This document shows positions 40,975-51,406 of a DNA stretch of 64,000 nucleotides, piece after piece. The notes beneath the pieces were generated by a model, which searched no databases, was not told the origin of the DNA, and saw only the letters and a list, made by a program, of their open reading frames with translations. The position numbers and the translations under genes are program-made. The stretch comes from Actinacidiphila paucisporea. GTDB taxonomy: Bacteria; Actinomycetota; Actinomycetes; Streptomycetales; Streptomycetaceae. The stretch's first letter is position 1. Each line of letters starts with the position of its first letter. The stretch spans positions 612,637 through 676,636 of the forward strand of contig NZ_FRBI01000002.1 in assembly GCF_900142575.1 (NCBI RefSeq), given 5' to 3'.

Positions 40975-42086
40975 ACCGTCACCTCTTCCTTGTCGTCGGC
41001 GGGAGCGTCGTCGGCGGGAGCGTCTTTGCCGGGAGCGTCCTCGGCGGAAGCGCCGTTGGCCCGGGTGTCCCTCGCGGGGGTGTCCTTCGTGAGCGGGGCC
41101 GCGTCCGCCGGGGCGTCCGTCGTGGCCTTCCTGCCGGTGATCGCCAGGAACACCTCGTCCAGGCTGGGCAGATGGGTGCCGATGTGGGCGATGCCGAAGC
41201 CGCGGGTGGCCAGCAGGCCCACCACCGCGGTCAGCTGGCCGTCGTCGACGATCGGCACGTTGACCGCGCCCGCGGCGCGGTCGGTGCGCACTCCGGCGAC
41301 GCCGTCGATGCCCGCCGCGTCGATCGCGTCCGCCATCGCGCCGAGCTGGTCGGGCTGCGAGGGGACGATCTGCAGCGTCCGGCCGCCGACCTTCGCCTTC
41401 AGCTCCGCGACCCTGCCGCTGGCGACCACCCGGCCGCGGTCGATCACCGTCAGCTCGCTGGCGAGCTGCTCGGCCTCCTCCATGTATTGCGTGGTGAGCA
41501 GCACGGTGGCGCCCTCCGCCACCATCCGCTGGACCTCTTCCCACACCTCGTTGCGGGTCCGCGGGTCCAGGCCGGTCGTCGGCTCGTCCAGGTACAGCAC
41601 CGACGGGTTCCCGATCATGCTCGCCGCCAGGTCGAGCCGGCGGCGCATGCCGCCCGAATACTGCATCGCGGGCCGCTTGGCCGCCTCGGTCAGCGAGAAC
41701 CGCTCCAGCAGCTCGTCCGCCCGGGCCTTGGCCTGCCTGCTCGGCAGGTCGAGCAGCCGCCCGATCATGTAGAGGTTCTCCCGGCCGGACAGCTTCTCGT
41801 CCACCGAGGCGTACTGCCCGGTGAGCCCGATCACCCGGCGCAGCTGCCGGGGCTGGCGCAGGACGTCGTAGCCCGCCACCCGGGCCGAGCCCGCGTCGGG
41901 CTTGACCAGCGTGGACAGCACCCGGACCAGCGTGGTCTTCCCGGCTCCGTTGGGCCCGAGGACACCGAGCACCGTCCCCTGCCGTACGTCGAGGTCCACC
42001 CCGTCGAGTGCCTTGGTCCGGCCGTAGTGCTTGACCAGCCCCCGTACCTCGACGGCGGCGCCTTCTTTGCTCAGTCGCGTCGTCAT
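40971..42086 (-). CDS. ABC exporter ATP-binding protein (DrrA-like)
   Basis: A 371-aa ATPase. Walker A is GPNGAGKTT, the signature is YSGGMRRRLDLA (a DrrA-type variant of LSGGQ), Walker B is VLYLDEPTTGLDP and the H-loop position reads TTQYMEEAEQL with Gln in place of His, as in DrrA. The C-terminal DrrA-specific domain (RTLQIVPSQPDQLG) is followed by an Asp/Ala/Pro-rich tail (DAPGKDAPADDAPADD) of low complexity. It energises the permease gene with which its stop overlaps. ATG at 42086. Confidence 0.92.
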   Translation of the reverse strand: MTTRLSKEGAAVEVRGLVKHYGRTKALDGVDLDVRQGTVLGVLGPNGAGKTTLVRVLSTLVKPDAGSARVAGYDVLRQPRQLRRVIGLTGQYASVDEKLSGRENLYMIGRLLDLPSRQAKARADELLERFSLTEAAKRPAMQYSGGMRRRLDLAASMIGNPSVLYLDEPTTGLDPRTRNEVWEEVQRMVAEGATVLLTTQYMEEAEQLASELTVIDRGRVVASGRVAELKAKVGGRTLQIVPSQPDQLGAMADAIDAAGIDGVAGVRTDRAAGAVNVPIVDDGQLTAVVGLLATRGFGIAHIGTHLPSLDEVFLAITGRKATTDAPADAAPLTKDTPARDTRANGASAEDAPGKDAPADDAPADDKEEVTV

Positions 42087-42171
42087 GCCCACCACAGTGG
42101 CGGGTCGCCCTGACACGGCACCGACATCCCGCCGACGCGCCATGTCGGCGGGAGGGCCCGCCGCGTCGGGC

Positions 42172-42852
42172 CTACGTCGGTACGGTGACGAGCAGGGCGC
42201 CGGTGTCGGTGCGGACGTCGAAGTGCGTGATCGCCGAGGCGTGCAGCCCCGCGGCACCGTGCACGGTGAGGGGCGCCGGCCTGGCGTCCGTGCCGTAGCC
42301 GCCGGACGGGACGGACCAGGTGGCCACCGTCTGCTGCTTGCCGTCCGCCCCGTACGCGATGAGGCTGCAGGTCAGGGGCCCCTCGACGCCGGTGAGACGC
42401 AGGTCGACCACGCTGCCCCACCCCTTGTCGGTGACGCCGACGACCGCGGACACGCCCGTCGCGGGGTCGGAGGCGGTGTGCTGGTCGGAGCCGAAGGTCT
42501 GGACCGCCGCGGGGGAGCCGCCGCGGTCCTGGGCGGCCAGCACGGCGACCGCCGGGCCGCCGACGACGAGGACCGCGGCCGCCGCGATCGAGACCAGGCG
42601 CCGCCGCCGGTGCGCCCGGCGCTCGCCCGCGACCTCCGCGAGCAGCCGGTCGAGCACCGCGTCACCGCTGGGCATCCGGGCGAAGGCCAGCCCGTCGTCG
42701 CGCAGCTCGTCGAGCACCGGCAGGACCCCGCTGAGCTCGTCGAGCTCGTGCCCGCACAGCTCGCAGTCCAGCAGGTGCGCCTCGAAGCGCGCCATCTCCT
42801 CGTCGTCCAGCGCGCCGAGCAGGTAGGCGCCCACGTCCATGTGCGGGTTCAT
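42172..42852 (-). CDS. Anti-sigma factor with zinc-binding ZAS domain
   Basis: A 226-aa single-pass membrane protein. The N-terminal cytosolic domain carries the ZAS motif H-x3-C-x2-C (HLLDCELC, about residues 26-33). One TM segment (VSIAAAAVLVVGGPAVAVLA, about 88-108) leads to an extracytoplasmic beta-rich domain of the RskA type (VVDLRLTGVEGPLTC, ending LLVTVPT). It should bind and hold the sigma factor encoded just upstream until a signal arrives. The ATG overlaps the sigma stop (ATGA). Confidence 0.9.
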   Translation of the reverse strand: MNPHMDVGAYLLGALDDEEMARFEAHLLDCELCGHELDELSGVLPVLDELRDDGLAFARMPSGDAVLDRLLAEVAGERRAHRRRRLVSIAAAAVLVVGGPAVAVLAAQDRGGSPAAVQTFGSDQHTASDPATGVSAVVGVTDKGWGSVVDLRLTGVEGPLTCSLIAYGADGKQQTVATWSVPSGGYGTDARPAPLTVHGAAGLHASAITHFDVRTDTGALLVTVPT

Positions 42853-43475
42853 GAGGTGGTCACACCTCTCTCCTCCAGCGCGTTCCGCAGGGCGCGCAGC
42901 GCGTAGAACACCCGGGAGCGTACGGTCCCGGGCGGCAGCCCCAGCTCCTCGGCGGCCTCGTTTACCGTACGGCCGCCGAAGTACGTGGCGACCAGCGCCT
43001 CCCGGTGCGCCTCCGACAGGTCCTGCAGCGCGTCCGAGATCGTCATCAGCCGCAGCGAGCGCTCCATCTCGTCGTCCGCCGGCAGCTGCTCGAGCGCCGC
43101 CGGCGACGTCTCCGGCGGGCGGGCCTGCCGGCTGCGATGGGAGTCGATCACGATCCGCCGGGCCACCGTGACCAGCCACGGCCGCAGCGACCTGGCGGCC
43201 GGGTCGAGCCGGGAGGCGCTCTTCCACGCCCGCAGCAGCGTCTCCTGCACGACGTCCTCGGCCAGGAAGCGGTCGCCCGCCACGAGCCGGAGCACGTAGG
43301 CGTACAGCGCGCCCGCGTGCTCGCGGTACAGCGCCCGCATCAGCTCCTCCTCCGGGGCCGAGCCTGCGGGCTCCGAGGGTCCGAGCGGTGGTCCGTCCAC
43401 GGGCGCATCCTGCCCTACCCGGGGCGCCCGGTCGAGTTCGCCGGTGAGGGCGCCGCCACGTGTGGTGAAGGTCAT
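42849..43475 (-). CDS. ECF-family RNA polymerase sigma factor
   Basis: A 208-aa ECF sigma factor. Region 2 reads LYREHAGALYAYVLRLVAGDRFLAEDVVQETLLRAWK (-10 recognition). Region 4 reads LSEAHREALVATYFGGRTVNEAAEELGLPPGTVRSRVFYALRALR (-35 helix-turn-helix; both quoted in part as families). An N-terminal leader of about 45 residues is Pro/Gly-rich. It is co-translated with its zinc anti-sigma factor. The signal and regulon are unknown; autoregulation through the inverted repeats upstream is possible. Confidence 0.9.
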   Translation of the reverse strand: MTFTTRGGALTGELDRAPRVGQDAPVDGPPLGPSEPAGSAPEEELMRALYREHAGALYAYVLRLVAGDRFLAEDVVQETLLRAWKSASRLDPAARSLRPWLVTVARRIVIDSHRSRQARPPETSPAALEQLPADDEMERSLRLMTISDALQDLSEAHREALVATYFGGRTVNEAAEELGLPPGTVRSRVFYALRALRNALEERGVTTS

Positions 43476-43521
43476 GCCGACTTCCCGTATGCGCCGGTGG
43501 CCGCCGCCCCTGGGTGGGGTA

Positions 43522-43543
43522 CCCCCAGGCGGAGCTCTGGTGG
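43522..43543. repeat. Degenerate hairpin of the dispersed repeat family
   Basis: CCCCCAG (43522-43528) and CTGGTGG (43537-43543) around GCGGAGCT resemble the terminal hairpin of the repeats at 0.9, 28.4 and 33.4 kb with one arm changed. It lies upstream of the sigma factor. Confidence 0.45.
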
Positions 43544-43596
43544 AGCTCACCCACCCATACGGACGCGGCGGCGGGATGTCTCAAATGAACCGGCGG

Positions 43597-43628
43597 CACT
43601 TCGGAAAAACCCGGAAGTGTCGGGACAC
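43597..43628. promoter_or_regulatory. Adjacent inverted repeats between panB and ECF sigma gene
   Basis: CACTTC (43597-43602) pairs with GAAGTG (43614-43619), and GTGTC (43617-43621) pairs with GACAC (43624-43628), so the two palindromes share bases. The site lies 22 bp after the panB stop and about 120 bp before the sigma start, both on the minus strand. It could be the panB terminator or an operator for the sigma gene. Confidence 0.4.
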
Positions 43629-43649
43629 CCGCCGCCCGCGCCCCGGCAC

Positions 43650-44522
43650 CTAGTGGAAGGTGTGCTCCTCGGCCGGGAAGGCCCCGCCGACGACCTCCTC
43701 GGCATACGCCCTGGCGGCGTCGCCGAGGGCCTGCCGCAGGTTCATGTACTGCTTGGTGAAGCGCGGCACCTTCCCGCCGGTCAGCCCGACCATGTCGGTC
43801 CACACCAGCACCTGCGCGTCGGTGTCGGGGCCGGCCCCGATGCCGATCACCGGGATGTGCAGCGAACGGGTGACCTCGGCGGCGACCTCGGCCGGGACCA
43901 GTTCGAGCACCACCGCGAAGGCACCGGCATTCTGCGCCGCCTTCGCGTCCCTGATCAGCTGCTGCGCCGCCTCCTCGCCGCGGCCCTGCACCCGGTGACC
44001 GAGGGTGTTCACCGACTGCGGGGTCAGGCCGAGGTGCGCCATCACCGGGATGCCGGCCTGCACGATCGTCTCGGTCTGCGGCAGCGACCGCTCGCCGCCC
44101 TCCAGCTTCACCGCCCCGACCCCGGCCTCCTTGACCAGCCGGGTGGCGCTCCGCAGCGCCTGCACGGGCCCCTCCTGATACGACCCGAAGGTCAGGTCCC
44201 CGACGATCAGTGCCCGGCTCGTCCCCCTGACGACGGCCGCGGCCAGCATCGTCATGTGGTCCATCGTGACCGGCACGGTGCTGTCGAAGCCGAGGTGACA
44301 GTTCCCCATCGAGTCCCCGACCAGCAGCACCGGGATCCCGGCCTCGTCGAAGACCGACGCGGTCATCGCGTCGTACGCGGTGAGCATGGGCCACCGCTCC
44401 CCCCGCTCCTTGGCGAGCGCCAGGTCGCGCACGGTGACCCGCCGCGTCCCCGCCCCGCCGTAGAGCGCCTTGGGATTGTCGCCGCCCGCGGGCGTCGTCT
44501 GGGCAGCCGGAAGTTGCGTCAT
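43650..44522 (-). CDS. panB: 3-methyl-2-oxobutanoate hydroxymethyltransferase (ketopantoate synthase)
   Basis: A 290-aa TIM-barrel enzyme that adds a one-carbon unit from methylene-THF to alpha-ketoisovalerate, the first step of pantothenate/CoA synthesis. Diagnostic stretches are MLTAYDAMTASVFDEAGIPV, LLVGDSMGNCHLGFDSTVPV, the metal/substrate site VKLEGG, AHLGLTPQSVNTLGH and the catalytic-Glu segment VLELVPAEVAAEV. Length is normal with an N-terminal 25-residue leader. ATG start at 44522. It is not clustered with other pan genes here. Confidence 0.95.
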   Translation of the reverse strand: MTQLPAAQTTPAGGDNPKALYGGAGTRRVTVRDLALAKERGERWPMLTAYDAMTASVFDEAGIPVLLVGDSMGNCHLGFDSTVPVTMDHMTMLAAAVVRGTSRALIVGDLTFGSYQEGPVQALRSATRLVKEAGVGAVKLEGGERSLPQTETIVQAGIPVMAHLGLTPQSVNTLGHRVQGRGEEAAQQLIRDAKAAQNAGAFAVVLELVPAEVAAEVTRSLHIPVIGIGAGPDTDAQVLVWTDMVGLTGGKVPRFTKQYMNLRQALGDAARAYAEEVVGGAFPAEEHTFH

Positions 44523-44692
44523 GGTGACAGCTCCCTCATGTCATCTCGAGGCGCCCTGACGGCGTCCCCGGATCCCCTCCATGCTGACACGCCTCGCGGA
44601 GACCGCAAAGGGGAGGTGCGCTGTGCGGTACGGCACGATCCCCGAACGCAAACCGGGTGCGCGGGGCGCGGCCCGCTCCCTAGGGTGCGCGC

Positions 44693-45367
44693 ATGGACTG
44701 GCACACCTGGCACGACCTCTACGACACCCCGAACTCCTCCCTCGGCCGGCGGCTGCTCGTCGTCCAGCAGCACGTCCGCGCGGCGCTCGACGCGTATCCG
44801 GCGGGGCCGATCGGGGTCATCAGCGTCTGCGCCGGGCAGGGCCGCGACCTGATCGAGGTGCTGGCCGGGCACCCGCGGGCGGCCGACGTGACCGCGCGGC
44901 TGGTCGAGCTGGACCCGCGCAACGTCGCCGTGGCCCGGCGGGCGGCCGCCGCAGCCAAGCTGGACCGCGTCGGGGTCGTCGAGGGCGACGCCGCGCTGAC
45001 CCGCCTCTATGGAGGGGCCGCGCCGGCCGACCTGGTGCTGATGTGCGGGGTGTTCGGCAACATCACGGACGACGACGTCCTCGCCACGGTGGACCACTGC
45101 GCCGCGCTGTGCCGGCGGGGCGGCACGCTCGTGTGGACCAGGCACCGCAAGGCGCCGGACCTGGTGCCGCGGATCTGCGACCGGCTCGAAGCGAGCGGCT
45201 TCGACCGCCGCTTCCTCTCCGAGCCGGACGCCGGGTACGGGGTCGGCGTCCACCACCGCACCGCGGAGCCGCGGGCGCTCGCGGGCGACGCCCGCATGTT
45301 CACCTTCGTGGGGTACGACGCGCTGGCCGCGAGCCGTGCGCCCGCGGCCCCGGGCTCCTCGGCGTAG
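44693..45367 (+). CDS. Class I SAM-dependent methyltransferase
   Basis: A 224-aa Rossmann-fold methyltransferase. Motif I is ISVCAGQGRDLIEVL, the acidic end of strand 2 is VELDPRNVAVARRAA, and motif IV-like LVLMCGVFGNITDDDV follows. It is cytosolic. The group with an N-terminal WHDLYDTPNSSL resembles small actinobacterial methyltransferases of unknown substrate. The ATG at 44693 starts 14 residues before the conserved part. It is divergent from panB and convergent with the UvrA-like gene 7 bp away. Confidence 0.85.
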   Translation: MDWHTWHDLYDTPNSSLGRRLLVVQQHVRAALDAYPAGPIGVISVCAGQGRDLIEVLAGHPRAADVTARLVELDPRNVAVARRAAAAAKLDRVGVVEGDAALTRLYGGAAPADLVLMCGVFGNITDDDVLATVDHCAALCRRGGTLVWTRHRKAPDLVPRICDRLEASGFDRRFLSEPDAGYGVGVHHRTAEPRALAGDARMFTFVGYDALAASRAPAAPGSSA

Positions 45368-45374
45368 GGCGCGC

Positions 45375-47765
<2,391 letters not shown>

Positions 47766-47915
47766 GGTGTCTCCCTCGGTCGCACGGGCCGCCTCCCCGG
47801 GATCGGCCCTGGTGACACGCTACGGGTGCGGGGCGGGCCGCGCTTCTCTGTTCCTGATCGGCTTCCGGCAGTGATAGGCCCCCGACCTGGCCCTCCCCGC
47901 CGGTTTTACCCGGAC

Positions 47916-47946
47916 TTTACGATACGAGACACCTCCGTATCGTAAA
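47916..47946 (+). promoter_or_regulatory. Perfect 11-bp inverted repeat operator before MFS-TetR operon
   Basis: TTTACGATACG (47916-47926) and CGTATCGTAAA (47936-47946) form a perfect inverted repeat with a 9-bp spacer, 20 bp before the exporter ATG. The arms contain plausible -35 (TTTACG) and -10 (TATCGT) boxes 16 bp apart, so a bound repressor would block the promoter. The TetR regulator is the last gene of the same operon and is the natural ligand. Confidence 0.75.
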
Positions 47947-47965
47947 TCCGTCCTACGCTGACAGC

Positions 47966-49558
47966 ATGGCCGACAATCCGACGTTCACCGTCCCTGAGGC
48001 GATACACCGCCGGCGCTGGGCGATCCTCACCGTGCTGCTGTTCAGCCTGCTGGTCGTGGTGCTGGACAACTCCATCCTCAACGTGGCGATGAAGACGATC
48101 GCGCAGCCGAAGCCGACCGGGCTCGGCGCGACGCAGAGCCAGCTGGAATGGGCGATCAACTCCTACACCCTGGTCTTCGCCGGCCTGCTGTTCACCGCGG
48201 GGCTGCTGGGCGACCGGCTCGGCCGCAAGAAGGTGCTGCTGTTCGGCATGCTGGTCTTCGGCGTCGGCTCCGCGCTGTCGGCGTCGGCCGGGTCCGCCGG
48301 CGAACTGATCGCCTACCGCGGCCTGATGGGCTTCGGCGGCGCCTTCATCATGCCCGCGACGCTGGCCATCATCATGAACGTCTTCCAGCGCGAGGAGCAG
48401 CCGAAGGCGATCGGCATCTGGGCCGGTGTCGTGGGCCTGGCCATCGCGATCGGGCCGATCACCGGCGGCCTGCTGCTCCAGCACTTCTGGTGGGGCTCGG
48501 TCTTCCTGGTCAACGTGCCGATCGTGGTCGCCGGACTGATCGCGATGTTCGTCCTCGTCCCCGACTCGAAGGACCCCAGGCCCGGCAAGCTCGACCCGGT
48601 CGGCGTGCTGGTGTCGATGGCCGGCCTGGTGCTGCTGATCTACGGCATCATCAAGGGCGGCCAGGCCGGCGACTTCACCAAGCCCGAGGTGTGGGTGACC
48701 GTGCTCGGCGGTGTGCTGGTCCTGGCCGGCTTCGTCTGGTACGAGAAGCGCAGCGACCACCCGGCGCTGGACGTGACGTACTTCAAGAAGCGGCAGTTCT
48801 CCGCCTCCGTCGCCGCCATCGGCCTGGTCTTCTTCGCGCTGATGGGCGTGACCTTCTTCATCGTCTTCTACACCCAGTCCGTCCGCGGCTACAGCGCCCT
48901 GCAGTCCGGCCTGCTACTGCTCCCGCTGGCCGCCGCGCAGATGGTCTTCGCGCCCAGGGCGCGGCTGCTGGTCGACCGGTTCGGCGCGCGGGCGGTCTGC
49001 GCGGCCGGTATGACGATGACCGGCGTGTCCTTCCTGGGCTTCCTGCTGCTCGGCGCGGACACCCCGATCTGGGTGCTCGAAGTGCTGTTCTTCCTGATGG
49101 GCACGTCCATGGCGCACGTCATGCCGCCCGCCACCGTGATGATCATGTCGTCGCTGCCGCGTGAGAAGGCCGGCTCGGGCTCCGCCATAAACAACGTCTT
49201 CCGCCAGGTCGGCGGGGCGATCGGCGTCGCCGTGCTCGGCTCGCTGATGTCCACGGTCTACCGCAACGGCATCGACAGCCACCTCGGCGGGCTGCCCGCG
49301 CCCGCCCGGCACTCCGCGGGGGAGTCCGTCGAGGCCACCCTCGGCGTCGCCGCGAAGCTCGGCCCCAAGGGGCAGAACCTGGTCGAGCCTGCCCACCACG
49401 CCTTCATCCACGCCATGCACGTCACCGCCGCCGCCTCCGGCGGTGTCGCGCTGGTCGGCGCGCTGGTGGTGCTGGTCTTCCTGCCCGGCAGGGACAGGCC
49501 CGCGGCCGCCGAGCCCGGCGGTGAGGCGGAGCTGACGATGGCCGGTGCCGAGCAATGA
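47966..49558 (+). CDS. MFS drug exporter, DHA2 / EmrB-QacA type (14 TM)
   Basis: A 530-aa major facilitator with 14 predicted TM helices. TM1 motif [15 protein letters not shown] (motif D1), loop motif [14 protein letters not shown], and the TM5 motif C region [14 protein letters not shown] mark the DHA2 drug:H+ antiporters. The C-terminus ends in a short acidic tail. The ATG lies 20 bp downstream of a perfect inverted-repeat operator. The stop overlaps the TetR start by 4 nt, so exporter and repressor form one operon. The substrate is not known. Confidence 0.93.
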   Translation: MADNPTFTVPEAIHRRRWAILTVLLFSLLVVVLDNSILNVAMKTIAQPKPTGLGATQSQLEWAINSYTLVFAGLLFTAGLLGDRLGRKKVLLFGMLVFGVGSALSASAGSAGELIAYRGLMGFGGAFIMPATLAIIMNVFQREEQPKAIGIWAGVVGLAIAIGPITGGLLLQHFWWGSVFLVNVPIVVAGLIAMFVLVPDSKDPRPGKLDPVGVLVSMAGLVLLIYGIIKGGQAGDFTKPEVWVTVLGGVLVLAGFVWYEKRSDHPALDVTYFKKRQFSASVAAIGLVFFALMGVTFFIVFYTQSVRGYSALQSGLLLLPLAAAQMVFAPRARLLVDRFGARAVCAAGMTMTGVSFLGFLLLGADTPIWVLEVLFFLMGTSMAHVMPPATVMIMSSLPREKAGSGSAINNVFRQVGGAIGVAVLGSLMSTVYRNGIDSHLGGLPAPARHSAGESVEATLGVAAKLGPKGQNLVEPAHHAFIHAMHVTAAASGGVALVGALVVLVFLPGRDRPAAAEPGGEAELTMAGAEQ

Positions 49559-50175
49559 GCGGACCGGATACGACCGCCGTGCCGCGCGGGCGCCCGCGCG
49601 ACGCGGCCGTCGGCCACAAGGTCATCGAGACGGTTCTGCGGCTCATCGCCGAGGGGACGCCCTTCGGCGACCTGACGATGGAGGGCATCGCCCGCGAGGC
49701 CGGCGTCGGCAAGGCGACGGTCTACCGGCGGTGGGCCGGCAAGGACGCGCTGCTGCTGGACGCGATGGTCGCCGTCGACAACCCCGCGATGCCGGAACTG
49801 CCCGGCACGTCCTTCCGCGACGATCTGGTCGTCGCGGTCGAGACGATACGCCGGCGCGGCCTGGCCAAACGGGACTCCGCGATGCTGCGCAACATGCTGA
49901 CGCAGGCGCAGAACAACCCGGAGTTGTGGCGGCGCTACCACGAGACGGTCATCGCCACCAGGCGTGCCGCGCTCAGGCGGCTGCTGGAGCGGGGCATCGA
50001 ACTCGGGGCGGTCCGGCCCGAGCTGGGCTCCGACCTGGAGCTGCTGGTCGACTTCGTCACCGGCCCGATGCTCGTCCGCACCGCCTTCCACCAGGACGCC
50101 CCGCTGGACGAGGGCCTCGCCGAGCGGGTGGTCGACCTCATCCTCGACGGCATCGCCCCCGACCCCGCCGAATAG
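49555..50175 (+). CDS. TetR/AcrR-family repressor of the adjacent exporter
   Basis: A 206-aa regulator. The helix-turn-helix reads [31 protein letters not shown] (as a family pattern; about residues 38-68), followed by a C-terminal ligand domain of the type with [13 protein letters not shown]. The ATG overlaps the exporter stop (ATGA). The perfect palindrome at 47916-47946 is the expected binding site, giving self-regulated, drug-induced export. Confidence 0.92.
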   Translation: MSGPDTTAVPRGRPRDAAVGHKVIETVLRLIAEGTPFGDLTMEGIAREAGVGKATVYRRWAGKDALLLDAMVAVDNPAMPELPGTSFRDDLVVAVETIRRRGLAKRDSAMLRNMLTQAQNNPELWRRYHETVIATRRAALRRLLERGIELGAVRPELGSDLELLVDFVTGPMLVRTAFHQDAPLDEGLAERVVDLILDGIAPDPAE

Positions 50176-50333
50176 CAGCGCGCCCGTCTGCGCGGAGCGC
50201 CGCACGTACGGGTTTCGTCACAAGCAGGGTGATTCGGGCGTGCGGAGGGAACCCGCACGGGGGCGGGGGCCGTCGGTTCACATACCGATCCCATAGGGTC
50301 GGCGGAGCACCCGGCAAGGCAGCGAGGATCCTC

Positions 50334-51380
50334 ATGACCCAGGCGCAGAGCAGCACGGAGGCGGCCGCGGGCGGCGACGGCACGCCGGAGCCGGCCGAGG
50401 CCGGCCGGCGGGAACGGGTGGTGGAACGGTTCCTGCGCTGGTGGCGCCCCGCCGGGATGTGGCGGCGGGGCATCGTGCTGGCCGCGGTGAGCGTGCTGCT
50501 CACCGCCCTGCTGTTCTTCCACTCCACGATCCCCAACCGGATCGGCAACCTGGGCAGCCTGCTGGAGACGTTCCTGCCCTGGCTCGGCGTGGCGCTGCCG
50601 GTGCTGCTCGTGCTGGCGGTGCTGCGGCGGTCGGCGACCGCCCTGATCGCGCTGCTGCTGCCCTCCCTGGTGTGGCTGAACCTCTTCGGCGGGCTCCTCA
50701 TCGACAAGACCGGGTCCGGCGGCGACCTGATGGTGGTGACGCACAACGTCAACGCCGAGAACGCGGACCCCGACGGCACCGCGCGGGACCTGGTCGCGGC
50801 CGGGGCCGACATCGTGGCGCTGGAGGAGCTGGCAGAGAACCAGGCGCCCCGCTACGCGCAGGATCTCAAGGCCGCCTACCCCTACCACTCGGTGCAGGGC
50901 ACGGTCGGGCTGTGGAGCAAGTACCCGATCAGCGGGGTGCGGCCGGTGGACATCAAGATGGGCTGGACGCGGGCGATGCGGGCCGCGGTGAGCATGCCGG
51001 ACGGGAAGGTCGCCGTCTACGTGGCCCATCTGCCGTCCGTGCGGGTGAAATTCCACGCCGGGTTCACCGCAGGGCAGCGGGACAGCGCCGCCGGCGCGCT
51101 CGGCGAGGCCATCGCGGCGGAGCCGCTGCACAGCGTCGTGCTGCTCGGCGACCTCAACGGCACCATGAACGACCGGGCGTTGGCGTCGGTCACCTCGCAG
51201 ATGCGCTCCACCCAGGGGGCCGCGGGCAACGGCATGGGCTTCAGCTGGCCGGCCGGCACACCGATGGCGCGGATCGACCAGATCATGGTCAAGGGCGTGG
51301 AGCCCCGGTCCTCCTGGACCCTGCCGAGGACCGGCAGCGACCACCTTCCGATCGCCGCCCGCCTCCAACTGCCGAGGTAG
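50334..51380 (+). CDS. VanJ-like membrane endonuclease/exonuclease/phosphatase-family protein
   Basis: A 348-aa protein with three N-terminal TM helices (about 40-120) and an EEP-fold catalytic domain: VTHNVNAENADPDGTA, the Glu in IVALEELAENQ, LLGDLNGTMN and the final GSDHLPIAARL. This layout matches VanJ and its Streptomyces homologues, which I recall as outward-facing undecaprenyl-pyrophosphate phosphatases giving teicoplanin tolerance. If so it recycles the lipid carrier used for peptidoglycan and for the exopolysaccharide above. The ATG at 50334 follows GAGGA. It is separated from the TetR gene by 158 bp. Confidence 0.82.
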   Translation: MTQAQSSTEAAAGGDGTPEPAEAGRRERVVERFLRWWRPAGMWRRGIVLAAVSVLLTALLFFHSTIPNRIGNLGSLLETFLPWLGVALPVLLVLAVLRRSATALIALLLPSLVWLNLFGGLLIDKTGSGGDLMVVTHNVNAENADPDGTARDLVAAGADIVALEELAENQAPRYAQDLKAAYPYHSVQGTVGLWSKYPISGVRPVDIKMGWTRAMRAAVSMPDGKVAVYVAHLPSVRVKFHAGFTAGQRDSAAGALGEAIAAEPLHSVVLLGDLNGTMNDRALASVTSQMRSTQGAAGNGMGFSWPAGTPMARIDQIMVKGVEPRSSWTLPRTGSDHLPIAARLQLPR

Positions 51381-51406
51381 CCGGCCCACTCCGGCGCCGG
51401 GGTCGG

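Noticed and set aside
36724..42086. AfsR-like regulator controlling the adjacent ABC exporter as a drug cluster
   Set aside because: The genes converge rather than share a promoter, and no biosynthetic genes are nearby. Proximity alone does not support the link.
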